Assembly: GCA_035699745.1 (NCBI GenBank)
Contig: DASSPH010000020.1
Span: 1 to 62,191 of the forward strand
Length of the DNA stretch: 62,191 bases
Direction of reading: 5' to 3'
DNA from: Vicinamibacterales bacterium
Lineage (GTDB): Bacteria; Acidobacteriota; Vicinamibacteria; Vicinamibacterales; 2-12-FULL-66-21
Below are positions 9,566 to 18,117 of the stretch, piece after piece (the first letter of the stretch is position 1; each line of letters starts with the position of its first letter). The notes below the pieces were generated by a model that had not been told where the DNA came from, ran no database searches, and was given only the letters and a program-made list of their open reading frames with translations. A program made the position numbers and the translations under genes.

Positions 9566-11446
9566 ATGGCTGCCAGTCCGCTCACGTTCGCCCTGACCGC
9601 GCTCCTGCTGCCGGCGGCGTCGTTCCTCGTCATCGGGCTGCTGCCGCCGCTCCGCCGGTCGGGACGGCTGGCGGCGCTCCTGTCGATCGCCTGCGCGCTC
9701 GGCGCGCTCGCCGCGGCAGTGCTCGGGTGGACGGCGGTCGACGACATGTCGATCGCGCGGGTGCCCTGGCTGCCGGGGGTGCACGGGCCGCTCTCGACGG
9801 TCGGCGTGATGGTCGACCCGCAGTCGGCGACGATGCTCCTGCTGGTGACGCTGGTATCGCTGCTGGTCCAGATCTACTCGCTCGGGTATCTGAGCGACGA
9901 GCCGCGGCCGGCGCTCGGCCGCTACTACGCGTTCCAGTCGCTGTTCGCGTTCTCGATGATGGGCGTGGTGCTGGCGCCGAACCTGCTCCAGCTGTTCGTC
10001 TGCTGGGAGCTGGTCGGCGTCTGCTCGTACCTGCTGATCGGGTTCTGGTATCGCAAGCCGGAGGCGGCGCGGGCCGCGCTCAAGGCCTTCTGGATCACGA
10101 AGGCCGGCGACGTCGGGCTGCTCGTCGGCATCGTTCTCCTCTACGGCGCGACGGGCACTTTCGACCTGATGCAGCTGCGCTTCCTCGCCGACAACGGCCG
10201 CATCCCGCTCGCGGGACTCGGCGTGATCACCTTCTGCATCTATCTCGGGGCGATGGGGAAGTCGGCGCAGTTCCCGCTGCACGTCTGGCTGCCCGACGCG
10301 ATGGAGGGGCCGACGCCCGTCTCCGCGCTCATCCACGCGGCCACGATGGTGACGGCCGGCGTGTACCTGCTGACGCGGCTCGACTGGCTGTTCGCGCTGA
10401 CGCCGCAGGTGCTGTCGATCGTCGCGTGGAACGGCGCGCTGACCGCGCTGCTCGCCGCCATCCTGGCGTGCGTCCAGACCGACATCAAGCGGGTGCTGGC
10501 GTACTCGACAGTCTCGCAGCTCGGCTACATGATGGCCGCCATCGGCGCCGGGTTCGCCCCTGCCGGGTTCCTCCACCTGCTGACGCACGGCGTGTTCAAG
10601 GCGCTGCTGTTCCTCGGCGCGGGCGCGATCATCCACGCCGTCCACACCAACGAGATCACCGCGATGGGGGGGCTGGGGCGCCGCATGCCGCAGACGCTCG
10701 CGGTCTTCCTCGTCGGCACGCTGTCGCTCGCCGGCGTGCCGGTCTTCGCCGGCTTCGTCTCGAAGGAGGAAGTGCTCGCCGCGGTCTGGACGGGCGGCTT
10801 CCCGGTGCCGTTCGCGATGCTGCTGCTCGCGGCCTTTCTCACGGCGTTCTACATGTTCCGCGTGGTGTTCCTGGTGTTCTTCGCGACCGACCCTCGCCCC
10901 TCGCACCTCGATCCTCGACCCTCGCCCCTCGCACCTCGCCCGTCCGGCCACGCGCACGATCCGCACCCGGTAATGGCCCTGCCGCTCTGGATCCTGGCGA
11001 TCGCCGCGCTCGCGATCGGCATCACATTCACCATCCGCCCGCCGCAGCCTGAACCCGAGTTCCACGCGCCGGCGTGGGCGGCGCCGGCGGCGATTGCGGT
11101 CGCGCTGGGAGGCATCGTGCTCGCGTGGCTGACGTATCAGCGGCGTGCGATCAGCGCCGATACGCTCGCAGCGGCGTTCGCGCCCATCCGCCGGGCGGCG
11201 CTCGCGAGATTCTGGCTGGACGATCTCTACGCGGCGATCTATCGCTCGATCCTGCTGGCGCTGTCGCGTCTCGTCGGCTGGATCGATCGCTATCTGGTCG
11301 ACGGCGTGCTGAACGTGATCAGCGCGTGGACGCTCGACGGCGGCGACGCCCTGCGCCGGATGCAGACCGGCAAGGTGCAGGACTACGTGTTCGCGCTCGG
11401 CTTCGGACTGCTGGCGCTGATCGTGTGGATGGGGGTCAGCTGGTGA
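9566..11446 (+). CDS. nuoL: NADH-quinone oxidoreductase subunit L with Pro/Arg-rich insert
   Basis: 626-residue antiporter-like subunit at the distal end of the membrane arm. The core motif GKSAQFPLHVWLPDAMEGPT is present, followed by the helix with TPVSALIHAATMVTAGVY. At about residues 442-462 a Pro/Arg/Ser-rich stretch (TDPRPSHLDPRPSPLAPRPS) is encoded by a CCTCGCCCC word repeat and sits in a loop between helices just before a His-rich HAHDPHP segment. The C-terminal lateral helix region follows. The stop overlaps the nuoM GTG. Confidence 0.94.
   Translation: MAASPLTFALTALLLPAASFLVIGLLPPLRRSGRLAALLSIACALGALAAAVLGWTAVDDMSIARVPWLPGVHGPLSTVGVMVDPQSATMLLLVTLVSLLVQIYSLGYLSDEPRPALGRYYAFQSLFAFSMMGVVLAPNLLQLFVCWELVGVCSYLLIGFWYRKPEAARAALKAFWITKAGDVGLLVGIVLLYGATGTFDLMQLRFLADNGRIPLAGLGVITFCIYLGAMGKSAQFPLHVWLPDAMEGPTPVSALIHAATMVTAGVYLLTRLDWLFALTPQVLSIVAWNGALTALLAAILACVQTDIKRVLAYSTVSQLGYMMAAIGAGFAPAGFLHLLTHGVFKALLFLGAGAIIHAVHTNEITAMGGLGRRMPQTLAVFLVGTLSLAGVPVFAGFVSKEEVLAAVWTGGFPVPFAMLLLAAFLTAFYMFRVVFLVFFATDPRPSHLDPRPSPLAPRPSGHAHDPHPVMALPLWILAIAALAIGITFTIRPPQPEPEFHAPAWAAPAAIAVALGGIVLAWLTYQRRAISADTLAAAFAPIRRAALARFWLDDLYAAIYRSILLALSRLVGWIDRYLVDGVLNVISAWTLDGGDALRRMQTGKVQDYVFALGFGLLALIVWMGVSW
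10889..10941 (+). repeat. CCCTCGCCCCTCG word repeat inside nuoL
   Basis: A perfect 20-bp direct repeat (10891-10910 and 10919-10938) lies within a longer run of CTCG(C/A)CCC-like words, all in the nuoL reading frame. The same word family recurs at 14631-14669 between genes. Confidence 0.85.
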
Positions 11447-12981
11447 CGGGGCTGCCGGTTCTGTCGATCATCACCTGGTCGCCGTTCGTGGCCGCGCTCG
11501 TCATCATGGCGGCGGCACGGCACCGCCCGCTGCTGGTGCGCTGGACCGCCGCGGTGGGGGCCGGGATTCCGCTGGCGCTGGCGGTGTGGCTGTGCGTCGC
11601 CTACGACCGGGGCGCGGCAGGCTTTCAGTTCGTCGAGCGGCTGCCGCTGGTCCCCTCGTTCGGCATCGCCTACGAGCTGGCGATCGACGGCATGGGGCTG
11701 GTGCTCGTCCTGCTCACCGCGATCATCCTGTTCGCGGGCGTGTTCGCGTCGTGGACCGTGAAGACGCGCGGGCAGGAGTTCTACGCGCTGCTGCTCCTGC
11801 TCGTCACCGGCGTCTTCGGCGTCTTCGTCTCCTTCGACCTGTTCGTCTTCTTCCTCTTCTACGAGATCGCCGTGCTGCCGATGTACCTGCTGATCGGCAT
11901 CTGGGGATCGAGCGGGGAAGTGCGGCCGCAGGGGATCTTCGGCTGGGCGTTCAATCGCACCGGCGTGGGGACGAAGGAATACGCCGCGATGAAGCTCACG
12001 CTGTACCTGCTGCTCGGGTCGGCGTTCATCCTCGTCGGCATCCTGGCGCTCTACACCGCCGCGGGTTCGACCAGCTTCTCGTATTTCGCGCTGCAGCAGG
12101 CGCAGTTCTCGCCCCGCCTGCAGTGGTGGGTGTTCCTGGCGTTCTACATCGGCTTCGGCGTGCTCGCCGGCATCTGGCCGCTGCACACCTGGTCGCCCGA
12201 CGGCCACGCGTCCGCCCCGACCGCCGTGTCGATGCTCCACGCCGGCGTGCTGATGAAGCTCGGCGCCTACGGCGTCGTCCGTCTCGGGCTCGATCTCGTG
12301 CCGCTGGGCGCGATCGAATGGGCGTGGCTGGTCGGCGCGATCGCCTGCATCAACATCGTCTACGGGGCGTTGAGCGCCATGGCGCAGACCGACCTGAAAT
12401 ACGTCGTCGCCTACTCGTCGGTCTCGCACATGGGCATCGTGATGCTCGGCATCGCGACGCTGACCGAGCAGGGGCTCAACGGCGCGGTGTTCCAGATGGT
12501 CGCGCACGGGATCATGACCGGGCTGTTCTTCGCGCTGGTCGGTCTCGTCTACGAGAAGGCGCACTCGCGCGCGATCTTCACCATGGGCGGGTTCGGGACG
12601 ATGATGCCGGGCATCGCGACGGCGTTCGCCATCGGCGGATTCTCGTCGCTCGGCCTGCCGGCGACCGCCGGGTTCGTCGCCGAATTCCTCACGTTCGTCG
12701 GCGCCTGGGCCTCGGCCCACCAGTGGTGGCTGTTCCCGGCGGTGATCGGCGCGTTCCTCACCTCGATCTACGTCCTCCGCGTCGTCCGCGCCATCTTCTG
12801 GGGCCCGAAGAGCGCCGACCCGCACTTCCAGAACCTTCCCGATGCGCGGGGCACGGAGTGGGTCGCGCTGGTGTTCCTCGCCGGCGTGCTCGTGCTGTTC
12901 GGCGTCGTGCCCTGGATCATCGTGGCGCCGATCGACACGGCGACCGTGCCATTGCTGACGCGGCTGGGGATCGCCCCATGA
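11443..12981 (+). CDS. nuoM: NADH-quinone oxidoreductase subunit M (GTG start)
   Basis: 512-residue antiporter-like subunit with about 14 helices. The motif GIWPLHTWSPDGHASAPTAV, with the MLHAGVLMKLGAYG helix after it, identifies the proton-translocation core, and the key membrane Glu is visible in FFLFYEIAVLPMYLL. The GTG at 11443 overlaps the nuoL stop, and the stop overlaps the nuoN ATG. The long cytoplasmic loop QGIFGWAFNRTGVGTKEY is normal for NuoM. Confidence 0.95.
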   Translation: MTGLPVLSIITWSPFVAALVIMAAARHRPLLVRWTAAVGAGIPLALAVWLCVAYDRGAAGFQFVERLPLVPSFGIAYELAIDGMGLVLVLLTAIILFAGVFASWTVKTRGQEFYALLLLLVTGVFGVFVSFDLFVFFLFYEIAVLPMYLLIGIWGSSGEVRPQGIFGWAFNRTGVGTKEYAAMKLTLYLLLGSAFILVGILALYTAAGSTSFSYFALQQAQFSPRLQWWVFLAFYIGFGVLAGIWPLHTWSPDGHASAPTAVSMLHAGVLMKLGAYGVVRLGLDLVPLGAIEWAWLVGAIACINIVYGALSAMAQTDLKYVVAYSSVSHMGIVMLGIATLTEQGLNGAVFQMVAHGIMTGLFFALVGLVYEKAHSRAIFTMGGFGTMMPGIATAFAIGGFSSLGLPATAGFVAEFLTFVGAWASAHQWWLFPAVIGAFLTSIYVLRVVRAIFWGPKSADPHFQNLPDARGTEWVALVFLAGVLVLFGVVPWIIVAPIDTATVPLLTRLGIAP

Positions 12982-14387
12982 CTCTGAGCCTGGAACTGGC
13001 GCTCGGCGGACTGATTCTCCTGGTGTTCGGGCTGGGGCTGTTCCGCCCCGCGGTTCCCGATCGCCGCTGCGGGTGGACGTCGCTGATCGGCCTGATCGGG
13101 CTGTCGATCTGGGCGTGCCTCCTCCAGCCTGGGGGATCGCTGTTCGGCGGCACCTTCGTGCTCGATCCGCTGGCGCTGTTCGCCAAGCGATTGTTCCTCG
13201 TGTCGGGTGCGGTCAGCGTGCTCGCCACGCTCGGCGTGCCGGGGGAGCGTTTCACCCGGCGCGGATCGGAGTACCACGTCGCGCTGCTCACGTCGCTGCT
13301 GGGGATGCTCGTGCTCGCGTCCGCCCGCGAACTGGTCCTGCTGTTCGTGGCGTTCGAGCTGATGTCCATCCCGCTGTATTTCCTGACCGGCTTCCAGAAG
13401 CGCAGCGAGATCGCGCCCGAAGGCGCGCTGAAGTTCTTCCTCGTCGGCACCGTCTCGTCGGCGATCCTGCTCTACGGCTTCTCGTTCCTGTTCGGCGCAA
13501 CCGGCACGACCGCCATCGGCGCCATCGCCGGTGCGCTGGCATCCGAAGACGTGCTGGCGACGCTCGGGCTCGTGCTCGTGCTGGCGGGCGTCGGGTTCAA
13601 GATCGCGGCCGTGCCCTTCCACATGTGGGTGCCCGACACGTACGAAGCGGCGGCGACGCCGTTCGTCGCCTGGCTGTCGGTGGCGCCGAAGGCCGCGGGC
13701 TTCATCGTCGTCTTCCGGTTGTACCTCGAGGGGGCCGGCAGCGCGGCATTCCTGTGGGTGCCGGTCGTGTCGGCAATGGCCGGCCTGACGATCGTCGCCG
13801 GCAACCTGATGGCGATCCCGCAGCAGAACGTCAAACGGCTGCTCGCGTATTCGGGCGTCGCGCACATCGGCTACATGCTGATGGGGATCGCGGCGATGTC
13901 CGACGACGGCGCCGGCATGGTGCTCTTCTACCTCGTCGCCTATCTGTTCGGGAACATGGGGGCGTTCCTGGTCGTGCAGGCGGTGGCGACGTCGGAAGGA
14001 TCGGATCGGATGGAGGGCTATCGCGGCCTGGCGCAGCGCTCGCCGGTGCTCGCGCTGAGCATGCTGCTGTTCCTGCTGTCGCTCGGCGGCATCCCCTTCG
14101 TCGCGGGGTTCTGGGCCAAACTGTTCATCTTCCGCGCCGTCATCAACCAGCAGATGTACGTGCTCGCGCTGCTCGGCGCGGTGCTCACGATCGTCGCGCT
14201 GTATTACTACCTGGTGCTCGCCAGCCGGATGTACATCGACGCGCCGACGCGCGCCGATGCCGTCCGCCTCAGCGCCCCGCTTCTCGTCGCGATCCTGATC
14301 TGCGCGATCGGCACGGTGGTGATGGGCCTCTACCCGGAACCGTGGGTCAAGGCCGCCCTGGCCGCCACGTCCGGGTTGTTTTCCTGA
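12978..14387 (+). CDS. nuoN: NADH-quinone oxidoreductase subunit N
   Basis: 469-residue third antiporter-like subunit. VPFHMWVPDTYEAAATPFV and the LAYSGVAHIGYMLMG helix are typical. It ends the operon: a 13-bp GC hairpin follows 20 nt after the stop and no further gene overlaps. The ATG at 12978 overlaps the nuoM TGA. Confidence 0.95.
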   Translation: MTLSLELALGGLILLVFGLGLFRPAVPDRRCGWTSLIGLIGLSIWACLLQPGGSLFGGTFVLDPLALFAKRLFLVSGAVSVLATLGVPGERFTRRGSEYHVALLTSLLGMLVLASARELVLLFVAFELMSIPLYFLTGFQKRSEIAPEGALKFFLVGTVSSAILLYGFSFLFGATGTTAIGAIAGALASEDVLATLGLVLVLAGVGFKIAAVPFHMWVPDTYEAAATPFVAWLSVAPKAAGFIVVFRLYLEGAGSAAFLWVPVVSAMAGLTIVAGNLMAIPQQNVKRLLAYSGVAHIGYMLMGIAAMSDDGAGMVLFYLVAYLFGNMGAFLVVQAVATSEGSDRMEGYRGLAQRSPVLALSMLLFLLSLGGIPFVAGFWAKLFIFRAVINQQMYVLALLGAVLTIVALYYYLVLASRMYIDAPTRADAVRLSAPLLVAILICAIGTVVMGLYPEPWVKAALAATSGLFS

Positions 14388-14406
14388 GCGGGATTCAGCC
14401 TGAAGG

Positions 14407-14437
14407 CCCGCGCCGGCGGCAAAACCGCCGGCGCGGG
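14407..14437 (+). terminator. Hairpin at the end of the nuo operon
   Basis: A perfect 13-bp stem (CCCGCGCCGGCGG paired with its complement) with a CAAAA loop. No T-tract follows, so it is a strong hairpin but not a classical intrinsic terminator. Confidence 0.65.
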
Positions 14438-14783
14438 TGTGACAATGTTCGTGGTTCGCGGCACGAACATCATCGACCTGAAAGAGTCGCGCGTCGGACG
14501 TCGCCCGTTGTGCACCGTCGTTGGGAGGAGTCGCGATGTGAGGCGTGCGACAGTCCGTCCGCGCTTGATCAATAGGACGCTGCCCGCCTGCGCCTGGACG
14601 CCGAAGTTCTGTGAAGAAATTGTGACGGCCGCCCCTCGCCCCTCGACCCTCGCCCTTCGCCCCTCTGACACCTCACGTGGACACGCTGTGTGCTCCTCAG
14701 AGGACGCACGGTGTCCCCGACGCGGCTCGACCGCAGGCACCGGGGTTGCTTGCAGCATCAATGCCTGCCATGCGGAGGATCCT
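14438..14783. other. Intergenic stretch, no gene seen
   Basis: 346 bases between the nuoN hairpin and the PEGA-domain gene. It holds a run of CCTCGCCC/CCTCGACC words at 14631-14669 (same family as inside nuoL) and a ribosome site for the next gene (GGAGG at 14774-14778). I see no convincing ORF or RNA gene. Confidence 0.6.
14631..14669. repeat. CCTCGCCC word repeat (intergenic copy)
   Basis: Five imperfect copies of a CCCTCG(C/A)CC word. It shares the word with the nuoL insert at 10889-10941. Confidence 0.75.
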
Positions 14784-15725
14784 GTGACTTCCAAGCGTCT
14801 CGTGATTTTCAGCTGTGCCTGCATCACGACGGCCGTCGTGATGACGATGCTGTGGCCAGCGGAGGCTGCTGCGCAGAGACGCGCCGTTCGCCGCGCCCCC
14901 GTGCGCACGAGCGTCTTCGTCGGCGTCGGCTTCTACCGGCCCTACTACTACTACCGGCCGTTCTTCTACACCCCGTTCTACAGCCCGTTCTACGATCCGT
15001 TCTACGCGGGCTGGTATGCGCCCTACTATGCGCAGTACCCGCGGTATCCCTACTACTACAGCCGCGCCTGGGCCAGCGCGCGGCTCGAGGTGAAGCCGCG
15101 CAGCGCGCAGGTCTACGTCGACGGCTACTATGTCGGCGTGGTCGATCAGTTCGACGGCGTGTTCCAGCGCCTCGACCTGCCGACCGGCGAGCACGAGATC
15201 TCCGTGTACCTGCCGGGGCACCGCACCTACACGCAGCGGACGCTCTTCCGGCCCGGCGCCACGTATCACTTCAAGGCGATTCTCGAGCCGCTGCCGGCCG
15301 GAACGCCGGAGGAACCGGTCCCGCAGCCCGCGCCCGGCGCGCCGCGCGGCGGCGACCCCTACGACCCGCAGGGCTACGGCGACCCGCGCGAGCGGCGCGA
15401 CCCGCGCGACCCGCGCGACCCGCGAGGGCCGGAGCGGACGATGCCGCTGCCCGACCGTCCGGCCGAGCGACGCGGCGCCGACAGCCGCGACTTCGGCACG
15501 CTGACCCTGCGCGTGCAGCCGCTCGACGCGGTGGTGATCATCGATGGCGAGCGCTGGGACAGCCCTGAAGGAGGCAGCCGCCTGGTCGTGCAGTTGACCG
15601 GCGGGTCGCATCGCCTCGAGGTCCGCAAGGAAGGCTTCCGGACCTACACGTCGACCGTGCAGATCCGCTCCGGCGAGGCACAGTCGCTGAACATCAGCCT
15701 GACGCCCGGCGGGATGAATCCTTGA
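14784..15725 (+). CDS. Secreted PEGA-domain protein, Tyr-rich (GTG start)
   Basis: 313 residues. The GTG at 14784 is chosen because GGAGG lies 5 nt upstream and it gives a clean signal peptide (hydrophobic CACITTAVVMTMLW, ending at AEAAAQ). Then come a Tyr/Phe/Pro-rich linker (FYRPYYYYRPFFYTPFY and similar, about residues 50-95), a first PEGA domain (RLEVKPRSAQVYVDGYYVG), a charged DPRDPRDPRGP linker, and a second PEGA domain (TLRVQPLDAVVIIDGERW). PEGA domains are beta-rich surface modules of unknown ligand. It is probably anchored near the outer surface. Nothing nearby fixes a role; the convergent neighbour is a histidine kinase. Confidence 0.85.
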   Translation: MTSKRLVIFSCACITTAVVMTMLWPAEAAAQRRAVRRAPVRTSVFVGVGFYRPYYYYRPFFYTPFYSPFYDPFYAGWYAPYYAQYPRYPYYYSRAWASARLEVKPRSAQVYVDGYYVGVVDQFDGVFQRLDLPTGEHEISVYLPGHRTYTQRTLFRPGATYHFKAILEPLPAGTPEEPVPQPAPGAPRGGDPYDPQGYGDPRERRDPRDPRDPRGPERTMPLPDRPAERRGADSRDFGTLTLRVQPLDAVVIIDGERWDSPEGGSRLVVQLTGGSHRLEVRKEGFRTYTSTVQIRSGEAQSLNISLTPGGMNP

Positions 15726-15735
15726 TCCGTTATCG

Positions 15736-17274
15736 CTAATCCTGAATCCCGGATCGACGATCGCCGGAACCGGGCAGCAGGAACTCGAACACCGCGCCGC
15801 CTTCCGGCGCGTTGAACGCGCGGACGTCGCCGTCGTGGCGGTGGACGATCGCGCGAACGATCGAGAGTCCCAGGCCGCTGCCCGACGGGACGCGGGTGCC
15901 GGCGCGCGAAGTGTCGGCTTTGTAGAAGCGATCGAAGATGTGCGGCACGTGCTCGGGAGGGATCCCCGGACCGGAATCGGCAATGGTGATGCGGACGCGA
16001 TCGCCGGCCGGCTCCGCCTTCAGCGCGATGGTGCCGCCGTCGGGCGTATGCCGCAGCGCGTTGGCGGCAACGTTCTGCAGCGCCTGCTCCAGCCGATCGG
16101 CGTCGCCGTAGATCAGCGGCGTGCCCTCGGCGACAGACGTCGTCAGCGTGATGGTGCGCTCCAGCAGCGCCGGACGATGGCGGTCCGTGACGCGGCGGAA
16201 CAGATCCGCCGCCAGCACCGGCTCGCGATCGAGCGTGCCGCCGCCCCCTTCGAGGCGCGCCAGATCGAGCAGCTCGCCGATGATCGCTTCCAGCTTGTGC
16301 GTTTCCTGGTGTGCGATGTCGAGATATCTGGCTCGCGTCGCGGCGTCGATCGTCAGCTCGGGCATGCCGAGCGTCTCGACGTAGCCGCGGATCGCGGCGA
16401 GCGGCGTCATCAGCTCGTGCGACACGTCGGCGAGGAGCTGGCGGCGGGCGCGGTCCGAGTCGGCGAGGGCGGCGGCGCGCGCCTCGAGGTCCATCGCCAT
16501 CCGGTTGAACGTCGCGGCGAGTCCGCTGACCTCGTCCCCCCCCGAGTCGTTGGCGCGGACGTCGGTGCGCCCTTCGCCGAGCGCGCGCGCCGCCTGCTCC
16601 AGATCGCGCAGCCGCTTGTGGCTCGGCCCGAAGATGAGCAGCGCCATCAGCGCCGCCCCGGCGCCCAGCAGCGCGACGCCGACCAGCGCCAGCGTCGGGG
16701 CGATCTCGCGCAGACCTTCCGACAGAGGCGGCGGCCCGCCCGGCACCGCCACCAGTCCGACGCGGCTGCCGGACACGGCGATCTCCGAGTACAGCGCGAA
16801 CGACCGCCGTCCGCCGCCGCGCCCGGTGATGATGCGGCCGGCGGCGCCGCGGCCGTCTTCGCGGCGATCGTCCGGGCGGTCGTCGCTGTCGAACCGCCGA
16901 TCGTCGAAACGCCGGTCGTCGACGCGCAGCTCGAGCCGGCGCCGCGCGTCGCGGCCGAGGGTCGGCGGCACCGGGGAGCGATTGGACAGCGTCCGCGGAT
17001 CCCCGGACAGCACGACCACGAAGGGTTGGTACCCGGACCCGTATTCCCTGCGCAGGTGCGCGTCGACGTCGAAGGACGGGTTCTGCGCCAGCTTCGCCGA
17101 GAGGTCCCGCGCGACCAGGTCGGCGAGCTCCGCCGGCGTGCGCGCCTGGCCCCAGACGCGATCCATGAGCCAGACCGCGAGCGCCGTCTGCACCAGCAGC
17201 AGCACCGCGAGCAGCGCGATGTAGCCCAGCGCGATCCGCCAGTACAGGCTCCGATACCAGCGGCGTTCAGGCAT
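15736..17274 (-). CDS. Sensor histidine kinase (HAMP-HisKA-HATPase)
   Basis: 512 residues. TM1 (about 10-36), an extracytoplasmic sensor region with an odd Asp/Arg-rich insert (about 115-140, RRFDDRRFDSDDRPDDRRED), TM2 (about 192-215), HAMP, then the H-box ADVSHELMTPLAAIRGY with the phospho-accepting His at about 286. The ATP-binding domain shows the N-box (NALRHTPDG), the G1 box DSGPGIP and the G2 box GSGLGLSI. It overlaps the upstream response regulator by 8 nt, so the two form a two-component pair. The signal is unknown. Confidence 0.92.
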   Translation of the reverse strand: MPERRWYRSLYWRIALGYIALLAVLLLVQTALAVWLMDRVWGQARTPAELADLVARDLSAKLAQNPSFDVDAHLRREYGSGYQPFVVVLSGDPRTLSNRSPVPPTLGRDARRRLELRVDDRRFDDRRFDSDDRPDDRREDGRGAAGRIITGRGGGRRSFALYSEIAVSGSRVGLVAVPGGPPPLSEGLREIAPTLALVGVALLGAGAALMALLIFGPSHKRLRDLEQAARALGEGRTDVRANDSGGDEVSGLAATFNRMAMDLEARAAALADSDRARRQLLADVSHELMTPLAAIRGYVETLGMPELTIDAATRARYLDIAHQETHKLEAIIGELLDLARLEGGGGTLDREPVLAADLFRRVTDRHRPALLERTITLTTSVAEGTPLIYGDADRLEQALQNVAANALRHTPDGGTIALKAEPAGDRVRITIADSGPGIPPEHVPHIFDRFYKADTSRAGTRVPSGSGLGLSIVRAIVHRHDGDVRAFNAPEGGAVFEFLLPGSGDRRSGIQD

Positions 17275-17998
17275 CGGTGAACTTGTATCCCGTGCCCCAC
17301 ACGGTGGAGATGTAGCGCGGCGCCGCGGGATCGCTCTCGATCTTCTTGCGCAGGCGCTTGATCAGCGTGTCGACGCTGCGTTCGGTGATGTGGGTGTCGC
17401 TGCCCCACACGCGCTGGACCAGCGCGTCGCGCGAGAACACGATGCCGGGGTTGCTGGCGAGGACGTAGAGCAGATCGAACTCGTGCGCGGTCAGCTCCAC
17501 GTCGCGGCCGTCGACCCGCGCGAGCCGCCGCGCCGGATCGACGTGCAGCCCCCCGGCGGTCACCGGCGCCTGATGGGCCGGTGCGCCGGCGGCGGCGCGC
17601 CGCCGGCGCAGCAGCGCGCGGACGCGGGCCATGAATTCGCGGATGCCGAACGGCTTGGTGAGGTAGTCGTCCGCGCCGCTCTCCAGGCCGTCGACCTTGT
17701 CGGACTCCTCGCGGCGCGCCGTCAGCATCAGGATCGGCACGTCCCGCAGCTGCGGCTCGCGGCGGATCGCGCGCGTCACCGTGATGCCGTCCAGCCCGGG
17801 CAGCATCACGTCGAGAATCATCAGGTCGAACGGTTCGCTCCGCGCCAGCCGCAGACCTTCGGTGCCGTCGCCTGCTGCCACCGCCTCCAACCCCTCGAGA
17901 CGGAGGTGCAGCGCGACCAGATCGCGGATGTGCTGGTCGTCTTCGACGACGAGCACACGCGCCGGCGGTTTCTCGCTGGCGGGGTCCTGTCCCGACAT
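17267..17998 (-). CDS. OmpR-family response regulator
   Basis: 243 residues from the ATG at 17998. A longer frame upstream would add a tail with no homology, so I prefer this start, which has AAGG just before it. The receiver domain has the acidic pair in VVEDDQHIR, the phospho-accepting Asp in LMILDVMLPG, a Thr in MLTARR and Lys in YLTKPFG. The C-terminal winged helix (LTAHEFDLLYVLASNPG, RSVDTLIKRLRKKI) binds DNA. It is the cognate partner of the kinase at 15736-17274. The divergent adaptor gene starting at 18118 may share its control region, which is an inference only. Confidence 0.92.
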   Translation of the reverse strand: MSGQDPASEKPPARVLVVEDDQHIRDLVALHLRLEGLEAVAAGDGTEGLRLARSEPFDLMILDVMLPGLDGITVTRAIRREPQLRDVPILMLTARREESDKVDGLESGADDYLTKPFGIREFMARVRALLRRRRAAAGAPAHQAPVTAGGLHVDPARRLARVDGRDVELTAHEFDLLYVLASNPGIVFSRDALVQRVWGSDTHITERSVDTLIKRLRKKIESDPAAPRYISTVWGTGYKFTDA

Positions 17999-18117
17999 TT
18001 CCTTCAGTCTAGCCAGTGTAGCGGCCGTCCCGCTTGCCCGGCGGGCGGTTTCCCGCTGCCACGGAAATGTCATGGCGCCGCCATCAGGGCGTCACCGTCC
18101 GGGTCGTATTCACGGTC

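Noticed and set aside
14407-14437. Classical intrinsic terminator after nuoN
   Set aside because: The stem is perfect, but no T-tract follows; recorded as a hairpin with lower confidence.
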